Positions 26,808 to 34,578 of a stretch of DNA of 37,472 nt are shown here, one piece after another (within the stretch, counting starts at the first letter, position 1; every line of letters begins with the position of its first letter). Position numbers and translations under genes: made by a program. The DNA comes from Acidimicrobiia bacterium (GTDB taxonomy: Bacteria > Actinomycetota > Acidimicrobiia > IMCC26256 > PALSA-610). The stretch lies in the NCBI GenBank assembly GCA_017882905.1, contig JADGOO010000237.1:1-37472 (forward strand), in the 5' to 3' direction. Under the pieces are notes generated by a model, which searched no databases, was not told the origin of the DNA, and saw only the letters and a program-made list of their open reading frames with translations.

Positions 26808-28792
26808 CGGCCGGAGCGGGCTCGGGCCTGAGCGGAGACATGCGCCAGGGCCAGGTCAGCGACATCCGCCATGATCTGGCTGATCCGGTAGTCCTTGGGT
26901 GTGTAGACCCTCGCCACCCCTGCCGCGAGCAGTCGGTCCTGGTCAATGGGCGGAATGATCCCGCCGACCACCACCGGCACATCGACGCCGTCGGCCCGCA
27001 GCAGCCGGATCGTCTCGGGCACCAGATCGAGGTGTGAACCGGAGAGGATCGACAGGCCCACGATGTCGACGTCTTCATCGCGGGCCGCCGCGGCGATCTG
27101 GGCGGGCGTGAGCCGGATGCCCTGGTAGACGACCTCCATGCCCGCATCGCGGGCCGCCACGGCGATCTGCTCGGCGCCGTTGCTGTGGCCGTCGAGGCCG
27201 GGCTTGCCGACCAGCATGCGCAGCGGCGTGCCCCGTTCCACGGCGGCGGCGCGCACCCGGTCGCGCACCTGCTCGAGCTCGGCGCCGACCGCAGCGTGCA
27301 CGAGGCCCACGCCCGTGGGCGCCCGGAACTCGCCGAACACCTCGCGGAGCGTGCCGGCCCACTCGCCGACGGTGCCGCCGGCCTTGGCGAACGCGATCGT
27401 GGCCGGCACGAGGTTGTGCTCGGTGGCCGCCACCCGGCGCACCTCGTCGAGCGCGGCGGCCGCGGCCGATTCGTCGCGGTCGGCCCGCCATCGCTCGATG
27501 GCCTCGATCTGTTCGCGTTCGGCGGCCGGATCGACCACGAGGATGGAGTTCTCACCGTCGAGCCCGGCCGTGAGCGGCGATGCGGCCGTCTCGGTGAACG
27601 TGTTGACGCCCACGATCGTGGTCTCGCCACTCTCGATGCGGCGCACGCGCTCCGCGTTGGACTGCACGAGCGCGCCCTTCAGCTCGTCGATGCACGCGAA
27701 CGCGCCCCCGGCGTTGATGATCCGGTCGAGCTCGGCTTGGGCCGCGTCGGCGAGCTCGCGCGTCTTGGCCTCGATGACCTTGGAGCCCTCGAAGATGTCG
27801 CCGTACTCGAGCAGGTCGGTCTCGAACGCGAGCACTTGTTGGATGCGCAACGACCATTGCTGGTCCCAGGGGCGCGGCAGACCCAGTGCTTCATTCCACG
27901 CCGGGAGCTGCACCGCGCGCGCCCGCGCGTCCTTGGACAGCGTCACGCCGAGTGCCTCGAGCACGATGCGCGGCACGTTGTTCTCGGGCTGCGCCTCGGT
28001 GAGCCCGAGTGAGTTCACCTGCACGCCGTAGCGGAAGCGACGCGCTTTGTCGTCGGTGACGCCGTAGCGCTCCTTTCCGAGCCGATCCCACAGGTCGGTG
28101 AACGCACGCATCTTGCACGTCTCTTCCACGAAGCGGATGCCCGCGTTCACGAAGAAGGAGATGCGTTCGAACACGGCGGGCATGTCGTCGCTCGTGACGC
28201 GTCCGGTCGCGATCACCGCGTCGAGCACGTCGACTGCGGTCGCGAGCGAGAACGCCAGCTCTTGCACCGGGGTCGCGCCCGCTTCTTGCAGGTGGTACGA
28301 GCACACGTTGATCGGGTTCCACTTCGGAACGTGCGCGACGGTGTGCGTGATCACGTCGACGGTGAGGCGCAACGACGGCTTCGGCGGGAAGATGAAGGTG
28401 CCTCGCGACAGGTACTCCTTCATGATGTCGTTCTGCGTGGTGCCCGCGAGCTGCTTGGCGTCGACGCCGCGCTCGTCGGCCAGCGCGAGATAGAGCGCCA
28501 TCAACCACATCGCGGTCGCGTTGATCGTCATCGAGGTGTTCATGTCCTCGATGGGGATCGCGTCGAAGAGCGCACGCATTTCGGCGAGCGTCGGCACGGG
28601 AACACCGACCTTGCCCACCTCGCCGCGCGCCATCGCGTCGTCGGGGTCGTAGCCGGTCTGCGTGGGCAGGTCGAACGCCACCGACAGGCCGGTCTGGCCT
28701 TTGGCGAGGTTCGTGCGGTAGAGCTCGTTGGACGCCCGGGCCGAAGAGTGCCCCGAGTAGGTCCGCATCACCCAGGGGTTCGTTCTCGGCAT
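26804..28792 (-). CDS. ecm: Ethylmalonyl-CoA mutase (B12-dependent, MCM superfamily, MeaA-like)
   Basis: PWVMRTYSGHSSARASNELYRTNLAKGQTGLSVAFDLPTQTGYDPDDAMARGEVGKVGVPV...KWNPINVCSYHLQEAGATPVQELAF; C-terminal B12 motif GLDGHSNGAEQIA. Confidence 0.92.
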   Translation of the reverse strand: MPRTNPWVMRTYSGHSSARASNELYRTNLAKGQTGLSVAFDLPTQTGYDPDDAMARGEVGKVGVPVPTLAEMRALFDAIPIEDMNTSMTINATAMWLMALYLALADERGVDAKQLAGTTQNDIMKEYLSRGTFIFPPKPSLRLTVDVITHTVAHVPKWNPINVCSYHLQEAGATPVQELAFSLATAVDVLDAVIATGRVTSDDMPAVFERISFFVNAGIRFVEETCKMRAFTDLWDRLGKERYGVTDDKARRFRYGVQVNSLGLTEAQPENNVPRIVLEALGVTLSKDARARAVQLPAWNEALGLPRPWDQQWSLRIQQVLAFETDLLEYGDIFEGSKVIEAKTRELADAAQAELDRIINAGGAFACIDELKGALVQSNAERVRRIESGETTIVGVNTFTETAASPLTAGLDGENSILVVDPAAEREQIEAIERWRADRDESAAAAALDEVRRVAATEHNLVPATIAFAKAGGTVGEWAGTLREVFGEFRAPTGVGLVHAAVGAELEQVRDRVRAAAVERGTPLRMLVGKPGLDGHSNGAEQIAVAARDAGMEVVYQGIRLTPAQIAAAARDEDVDIVGLSILSGSHLDLVPETIRLLRADGVDVPVVVGGIIPPIDQDRLLAAGVARVYTPKDYRISQIMADVADLALAHVSAQARARSGR

Positions 28793-28820
28793 CGTTGGCT
28801 CCCCGGTCGTGCCGGAAAGG

Positions 28821-29678
28821 CTACTTCCGGTGGTAGTCGTAGAACCCGGCGCCGGTCTTGCGACCGAGACGCTCGGCGCTCACCATGCGCCGCAAGAGCG
28901 GTGCCGGCGCGTAGTTCGGGTCCTTGAACTCTTCGTAGAGCGCTTCGAGGATGGCGAGGCTCGTGTCGAGCCCCACCAGGTCGAGCAGCTCGAGCGGCCC
29001 CATCGGGAAGTTGCAGCCGCCCTTCATGGCGGTGTCGATGTCGTCACGTGTGGCGACGCCACCGTCGAGGAGGCGCACCGCGTTGTTGAGGTACGGGAAC
29101 AGCAACGCGTTCACGATGAAGCCGGCCTGGTCCTTCACCTGCACCGGCTGCTTCGAGCACGCGGCGGCGAACTCCGTGGCCGCCACGATGGTCTCGTCGC
29201 TCGTGGTGATGGCCCGCACGATCTCGACCAGCGCCATCGCCGGCGCCGGGTTGAAGAAGTGCACGCCGCACACGCGGTCGGGGCGGCCCGTGTGCATCGC
29301 CATCTCGACGACCGGCAGCGTGGACGTGTTCGTGGCGAGGATCGCGCCGTCCTTGCACACCCGGTCGAGCTCGGTGAACAGGTGCGTCTTGGCGCCGAGG
29401 TCTTCGACGATCGACTCGAGCACGAGGTCGCAGTCGCTCAGCTCGCCGAGATCGGAGACGGCTCGCACCCGGCCGAGCACGGCCTGGCGTTCGGCGTCTT
29501 CGAGCTTGCCGCGGTCGACCTGCTTGGCGAGCGACTTGTCGAGCCCCGCGACCATGGCGTCGGCGGTCGACTTCGCACGGCTGCGCAGCACCACCTCGAA
29601 GCCGGCCTTGGCCGCCACCTCGGCGACGCCCGAACCCATGATGCCCGAGCCCACGATGCCCACGCGCTTGATCGTCAC
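28821..29678 (-). CDS. 3-hydroxybutyryl-CoA / 3-hydroxyacyl-CoA dehydrogenase
   Basis: VTIKRVGIVGSGIMGSGVAEVAAKAGFEVVLRSR...LATNTSTLPVVEMA...VCGVHFFNPAPAMALVEIV...DQAGFIVNALLFPYLNNAVRLLDGG. Confidence 0.95.
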   Translation of the reverse strand: MTIKRVGIVGSGIMGSGVAEVAAKAGFEVVLRSRAKSTADAMVAGLDKSLAKQVDRGKLEDAERQAVLGRVRAVSDLGELSDCDLVLESIVEDLGAKTHLFTELDRVCKDGAILATNTSTLPVVEMAMHTGRPDRVCGVHFFNPAPAMALVEIVRAITTSDETIVAATEFAAACSKQPVQVKDQAGFIVNALLFPYLNNAVRLLDGGVATRDDIDTAMKGGCNFPMGPLELLDLVGLDTSLAILEALYEEFKDPNYAPAPLLRRMVSAERLGRKTGAGFYDYHRK

Positions 29679-29740
29679 GAGCGTTGCCTCCTGGCCGGCG
29701 CACGCGCCGGGTGCCGTTCGACCGGAAAGTCCGAGAATGC

Positions 29741-29752
29741 TACCGATCAGTA
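29741..29752. promoter_or_regulatory. Operator-like palindrome TACCGATCAGTA upstream of hbd
   Basis: Embedded in GCTACCGATCAGTAGC (29739-29754), one-base variant of the site at 7010. Confidence 0.6.
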
Positions 29753-29773
29753 GCCACGAAGGGCCAACTGGCC

Positions 29774-29913
29774 CTCGCCGCTCGGTGGTGCATCGAGCCG
29801 GTCGTGGCGGGGGCCTTCTCCATTGGTTCGCCTTCGGCAAACGCTCGCCGCTCGGTGGTGCATCGAGCCGGTCGTGGCGGGGGCCTTCTCCATTGGTTCG
29901 CCTTCGGCAAACG
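29774..29913. repeat. Exact tandem duplication, 2 x 70 bp
   Basis: 29774-29843 and 29844-29913 are identical (ctcgccgctcggtggtgcatcgagccgg...ccttcggcaaacg). Confidence 0.97.
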
Positions 29914-29926
29914 TATGCTCCGGCGG

Positions 29927-30628
29927 GTGACGACCAAGGTGCGCAGTCGAGGCACGCTCGCGCTGGTCGGCGGCGGCGAGTTCGACTCGTCGTTGCGGGA
30001 TCTCGACCAGCGCTTGCTCGCCGCGAGCGGTGGCACCGACGTGCTCCTGCTCACCACCGCCACCTCGTTCGAGGAGCCGGCCCGAGTGGTGGCCCGGGCC
30101 ACCGAGCACTTCGCCGCGCTCGGCGCCACGGTGCGTGAGGTGCCGGTGCGCAACCGCCGCGACGCCGAGGACGACACCCTCGTGAAGCTGGCCAAGAGCG
30201 GGCACTTCGTGTACCTCACCGACGGCTCGCCGCTGCACCTGCGCAGCGTGTTGAAGGACACGTCGTTGCTGGCCGTGCTCCTGGGCGGCTGGCGCAACGG
30301 CGGCGTACTCGCAGCCAGCGGCGCGGCCGCGACGGTGCTCTGCGATCCGATGGTCGATCCCCGGGGTGGCGCGTACACCGTGGGTCTTGCGCTCGTGGAC
30401 GGCCTCGCCGTGTTCCCGCACCACACCAACGCGGCCGATCACCTGTGGGCGCGATCGCTCGACCTGCTTCCGGCGCACGCGACCCTCGCCGGTGTCGACG
30501 ACCACACCGCGCTCGTGCGCGACGCCGAAGGCGCGTGGGAGATCGTGGGTGAGGGCGGCGTCACGCTCGTGCGCAACGGCAGCACCGAGCGCTACAAGCC
30601 GGGCCCGTGCCCCGATCTCGACGCCTGA
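29927..30628 (+). CDS. Peptidase S51 / cyanophycinase-like (class I GAT-like) protein, nucleophile motif altered
   Basis: GTLALVGGGEFDSSLRDLDQRLLAASGGTDVLLLTTATSFEEP...VYLTDGSPLHLRSVLKDT...GVLAASGAAATVLCDPMVDPRGGAYTVGLALV. GTG 29927 or ATG 29915 start. Confidence 0.75.
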   Translation: MTTKVRSRGTLALVGGGEFDSSLRDLDQRLLAASGGTDVLLLTTATSFEEPARVVARATEHFAALGATVREVPVRNRRDAEDDTLVKLAKSGHFVYLTDGSPLHLRSVLKDTSLLAVLLGGWRNGGVLAASGAAATVLCDPMVDPRGGAYTVGLALVDGLAVFPHHTNAADHLWARSLDLLPAHATLAGVDDHTALVRDAEGAWEIVGEGGVTLVRNGSTERYKPGPCPDLDA

Positions 30629-30634
30629 ACGCGC

Positions 30635-31408
30635 TTACTTCTCGGTGATCGTGATCTTGATGATGTAGAGCGGCCGCGTCGGAGGGCCGTCGGAGGCCGG
30701 CGCGAACTGCTCGATGGCGTTCGCCGCGCTGAGGCCCGTGGTGACGACGCCGAAGTACGCGTACTGCGCAGGGAGCTGCTCACCCTGGGTGCCCGTGACC
30801 ACGAAGAACTGCGAGCCCATCGTGCCGTTCGGATCGGCACCGGTCTTGGCTGCGGCGAGTCCACCGAGCGGGTAGTGGCCCGACTTCGGCACCGCACCCT
30901 TCACCGTGTATCCGGGGCCACCGCTGCCGTCGCCCTTCGGGTCGCCGCCCTGGATCACGAAGTCCTTCACCACGCGGTGCCACGACAGACCGTCGAAGAA
31001 GCCCTGCTTGGCGAGGAACACGAAGTTGTTCACCGCCACCGGGCTGTCCTTGGCCGCGAGGGTGGCGACCATCGTGCCGCACGACGTGACGATCGTGGCG
31101 GTGTACGTCTTCTTCACGTCGATCGTCATCGGCGGCGCCGTCTTGTACGTCTTGCCGTTGCCGTGCTTGGTGGGAGCCTTCGTGGGGCAGGGGTCGACGG
31201 CGGTCGTGGTGGTGGCGGGCTTCGCCTTGCTCTTGTTGTTGCCACCGAAGATCGACACCGCGCCGACCACGACCACGATCGACACCACCACGATCACGCT
31301 GCGCTGGATGAGCTTCTTGCGCTGCGTGCGCTTCAGCATCGCCTCGCGCTCCTGCGCGGCGAGCGCTTGGTTCTGACGCTTGCGTGCGCGCCGGTCGGCC
31401 TTACCCAT
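30635..31408 (-). CDS. Membrane-anchored cyclophilin-type peptidyl-prolyl cis-trans isomerase
   Basis: MGKADRRARKRQ..., TM VIVVVSIVVVVGAVSIF, cyclophilin core VNNFVFLAKQGFFDGLSWHRVVKDFVIQGGDPKGDGSGGPGYTV...GTMGSQFFVVTG. Confidence 0.93.
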   Translation of the reverse strand: MGKADRRARKRQNQALAAQEREAMLKRTQRKKLIQRSVIVVVSIVVVVGAVSIFGGNNKSKAKPATTTTAVDPCPTKAPTKHGNGKTYKTAPPMTIDVKKTYTATIVTSCGTMVATLAAKDSPVAVNNFVFLAKQGFFDGLSWHRVVKDFVIQGGDPKGDGSGGPGYTVKGAVPKSGHYPLGGLAAAKTGADPNGTMGSQFFVVTGTQGEQLPAQYAYFGVVTTGLSAANAIEQFAPASDGPPTRPLYIIKITITEK

Positions 31409-31530
31409 CTGCGTGCCTTCCCTCTCCGGACTGGTGCCCGCCTGAGCCGCGCGTCCGGACCGCCGAACGGCGGCGCATTCTACGGTCGCCACCCGCCGAA
31501 CCTCGGTCGAGCGAAGCGAATGCAGACGGC

Positions 31531-31562
31531 GAGGCACTCGCCGCGCCGGGCGAAGCAGGCGC
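31531..31562. repeat. Copy B of dispersed intergenic repeat
   Basis: gaggcactcgccgcgccgggcgaagcaggcgc, identical to 31629-31660. Confidence 0.9.
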
Positions 31563-31628
31563 CTGGACACACGCAGGAAAGCGGTGGCGAAGCGAGCGCA
31601 GGAGCGAGGGACGAGCGAGATGCGGCGT

Positions 31629-31660
31629 GAGGCACTCGCCGCGCCGGGCGAAGCAGGCGC
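31629..31660. repeat. Copy C of dispersed intergenic repeat
   Basis: Exact 32-bp copy of 31531-31562, 98 bp downstream. Confidence 0.9.
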
Positions 31661-31712
31661 AGGGGAAAACGCGTCAAAGTGTCGAAACCGGCCACTGGTA
31701 GCCTCGGAAATC

Positions 31713-32936
31713 GTGGCTCTCGTCGTCCAGAAGTACGGCGGCACCTCCGTTGGCGACCCCGAGCGCATCAAGGCGGTGGCCGATCACATCGCCCGCACCC
31801 GTCGCGCCGGCGACGACGTGGTGGTCACCGTGTCGGCCATGGGCAAGAGCACCGACGACCTGATCCGCCTCGCCCAAGAGGTCTCGCACACGCCGAACGT
31901 GCGTGAGATGGACATGCTGCTCACCGCGGGGGAGCGCATCTCGATGGCCCTGGTGTCGATGGCCGTGAACGACCTCGGTGTACCGGCCGTGAGCTTCACC
32001 GGTAGCCAGGCGGGCATCGTCACCGACACCCAGCACGGGCGGGCCCGCATCGTCGAGGTGAAGGGCGACCGCATTCGAGAGGCCGTCGCCGACGGCAAGG
32101 TGGCGATCGTCGCGGGCTTCCAGGGCGTGAGCACCGCCAAGGAGATCGTCACGCTCGGCCGCGGCGCGAGCGACCTCACGGCTCTCGCGTTGGCGCACGT
32201 GCTCGGCGCCGATGCGTGCGAGATCTACACCGATGTCGAGGGTGTGTACACCGCCGATCCTCGCATCGTGCCCAACGCGCGCAAGCTCGCGCGCGTGAGC
32301 CTCGACGAGATGCTCGAGATGGCTGCCACGGGCGGGCGGGTCCTGATGTTGCGGTCGGTCGAGTTCGCACGCAAGTACGGCGTGCGCATCCACGTGCGGT
32401 CGAGCTTCACGTGGGCTCCGGGTACGTGGGTCGAGGAGGCTTCCGAAATGGAGAGCATGGAGCAGGCGATCATCTCGGGCGTCACGCACGACACGTCCGA
32501 GGCGAAGGTCACCATCGAGCAGGTGCCCGACCAGCCGGGTGTGGCCGGCAAGCTCTTCCGCGCCCTCGCCGACGCCGGTTGCAACGTCGACATGATCGTG
32601 CAGAACGTGTCGACCGAGGGGCACACCGACATCAGCTTCACCCTCCCCAAGGACGACCTCAGCAGCGCGCACGAAGTGATGCAGCGCGTGCTCGGTGCGG
32701 TGGGTGCCAAGCAGTACCGATCCGACCTCGACGTGGGTCGCGTGTCGTTGATCGGCGCGGGCATGAAGTCGCATCCGGGTGTGGCAGCCACCATGTTCGA
32801 GACGCTGGCCCGGGAGGGGATCAACATCGAGATGATCTCCACCTCGACGATCCGCATCTCCTGTGTGGTCGCCGAGGCCGATGTAGAGCGTGCCGTGCAG
32901 GCTTTGCACGACGAGTTCAAGCTCGGGCAGGTGTAG
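31713..32936 (+). CDS. lysC: Aspartate kinase with ACT domains
   Basis: VALVVQKYGGTSVGDPERIKAVADHI...GRGASDLTALALAHVLGADACEIYTDVEGVYTADPRIVPNARKL; ACT repeats at C-terminus. Confidence 0.97.
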   Translation: MALVVQKYGGTSVGDPERIKAVADHIARTRRAGDDVVVTVSAMGKSTDDLIRLAQEVSHTPNVREMDMLLTAGERISMALVSMAVNDLGVPAVSFTGSQAGIVTDTQHGRARIVEVKGDRIREAVADGKVAIVAGFQGVSTAKEIVTLGRGASDLTALALAHVLGADACEIYTDVEGVYTADPRIVPNARKLARVSLDEMLEMAATGGRVLMLRSVEFARKYGVRIHVRSSFTWAPGTWVEEASEMESMEQAIISGVTHDTSEAKVTIEQVPDQPGVAGKLFRALADAGCNVDMIVQNVSTEGHTDISFTLPKDDLSSAHEVMQRVLGAVGAKQYRSDLDVGRVSLIGAGMKSHPGVAATMFETLAREGINIEMISTSTIRISCVVAEADVERAVQALHDEFKLGQV

Positions 32937-32938
32937 CG

Positions 32939-33970
32939 ATGCGAGTAGGTCTGATGGGTGCCACCGGCCTGGTCGGCACCGAGATGTTGAGCGTGCTCGA
33001 GGAGCGGGGCTTCCCCGTGGAGGAGCTGCGCGCCTTCGCGTCGCCGCGCTCGCTCGGCCGCCGGCTTCCGTTCGCGGGCGGCGAGGTGGTCTGTGAGGTC
33101 CTTGCCGACGGTTGCTTCGACGGGCTCGACCTCGTGATCGTCGATGTCGACGAGTCGATCTCCGAGGAGTGGGCGCCGAAGGCTGCGGCCGCCGGCGCGA
33201 TCGTGATCGACAAGTCGTCGGCGTTCCGCATGGATCCTGATGTGCCGCTCGTGGTCGCCGAGGTGAACCCCGACGACATGCGCTCGCTCCCGCGCAACAT
33301 CGCATCGTGCCCGAACTGCACCACGATGGTGTTGCTCGTGGCGCTCGCCCCGTTGCACCGCGCCGCCGGACTCGACCGTGTGGTCGTGAGCACGTACCAG
33401 GCGGCGTCGGGAGCGGGGCAGCCGGGCATCGACGAGCTCGAGAACTTGTGGACGAAGCTCAACGGTGAGTCGCGTCGGCTGCGCCGCGCCGCCCTGCATC
33501 CCGATCTGCTCGCGCTCGGCGATGTGTGGCCCAAGCCCATCGCGGGCAACGTGATCCCGCTCGCCGGTTCGGTCAAGGAGCAGGGCTACACGTCGGAGGA
33601 GTGGAAGCTCGTCTACGAGACGCGCAAGATCCTCCACGACGACGCGATTCGTGTGAGCGCGACATGCGTGCGCGTGCCGGTGTTCGTGGGTCACTCCATG
33701 TCGGTGAACCTCGAGTTCCGCCGCCCGATGGACAAAGCCGAAGCCGTCGAGCTGCTGCAGGCCGCGCCCGGTCTCACGCTCGTCGACCACGGCGACGGCG
33801 CACCGACGGCACTCGAGGGCGCCGGGGTCGACCCGGTGCTCGTCGGTCGCGTGCGCGACGATCCGTCGTTGCCGGGTGCGATCAACCTCTGGGTCACCGG
33901 CGACAACCTGCGCAAGGGCGCGGCGCTCAACGGTGTGCAGATGGCCGAAGTCCTGCTTCAGCAGCGCTGA
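32939..33970 (+). CDS. asd: Aspartate-semialdehyde dehydrogenase
   Basis: MRVGLMGATGLVGTEMLSVLEERGFP...ASPRSLGRRLPF...DKSSAFRMDPDVPLVVAEVN...IASCPNCTTMVLLVALAPLH...STYQAASGAGQPGIDEL. Confidence 0.97.
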   Translation: MRVGLMGATGLVGTEMLSVLEERGFPVEELRAFASPRSLGRRLPFAGGEVVCEVLADGCFDGLDLVIVDVDESISEEWAPKAAAAGAIVIDKSSAFRMDPDVPLVVAEVNPDDMRSLPRNIASCPNCTTMVLLVALAPLHRAAGLDRVVVSTYQAASGAGQPGIDELENLWTKLNGESRRLRRAALHPDLLALGDVWPKPIAGNVIPLAGSVKEQGYTSEEWKLVYETRKILHDDAIRVSATCVRVPVFVGHSMSVNLEFRRPMDKAEAVELLQAAPGLTLVDHGDGAPTALEGAGVDPVLVGRVRDDPSLPGAINLWVTGDNLRKGAALNGVQMAEVLLQQR

Positions 33971-33976
33971 GCCTGC

Positions 33977-34578
33977 GTGCTCGCGCACCTCGACGACCGC
34001 ATCGCCAGTGCGGGCTTCGCGTCGGGCGACCGCTTCGTGATCGGCGACTGGCAGAACGCGCCGATCGGGCCGATGCACGACATGATGTGGGCTACGGCCG
34101 AGGGCGAGCGGGTGCTGCTCGCGCCCGATGACCGGGTTGCCGAGTTCGTGTCGAGCGTGTACGTGTTCGACCGGATCGATGTGGTGCCATTCAAGGTGAC
34201 CGGCGACCGGCGCGGCTTCGAGCTGCACGCCGGACCGGTGCAGCTCTCGCTCGCGACGGGCTTCGCCATCCGCGTCCCGTCCTGCGGCCGTGCTGGTTCA
34301 CGCGCTACGTGGAGGGTCCGATCGCGCGGCTGCTCCTCGATGTGGAGACGTTCGGCGTGAGCCCCACCGGCGTCAACGAGTGGTACCGGTCCACGGGGTT
34401 CCGCCTGGTGCGCGCCGCCCACGCGGCGGTGGCCGGGAACGATCTCGGTGCATGGGGCCCGGCGCGTCCGGCATTGCGAGTCGGTTTCGGCGAGGCGCCC
34501 CGCTTTGCGTCGATCGTGGAGCTCCGCACGTCGGTGTCGGGCGGTGCGGCCGACACGTGGAGCGGCACGGCGCCGTGA
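33977..34578 (+). pseudogene. Hypothetical protein gene split by an apparent frameshift
   Basis: Frame 33977..: MLAHLDDRIASAGFASGDRFVIGDW...LSLATGFAIRVP; continues in another frame as LRPCWFTRYVEGPIARLLLDVETFGVSPTGVNEWYRSTGFRLVRAAHAAV...TAP*. Confidence 0.65.

Noticed and set aside
25993-27630. N-terminal extension of the 1574-aa minus-strand ORF
   Set aside because: Out-of-frame shadow over the GGDEF and ecm genes; the true protein starts at VHVRLFGG (25992).
29684-29914. Extended N-terminus of the S51-like ORF through the 70-bp repeats
   Set aside because: The two identical units are read in different frames, so the translation there is not real protein sequence.
31584-31712. Extended N-terminus of aspartokinase (MAKRAQERGTSEMRREALAAPGEAGAG...)
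   Set aside because: It is translation of the intergenic repeat; aspartokinase homology begins at VALVVQKYGGTS (31713).
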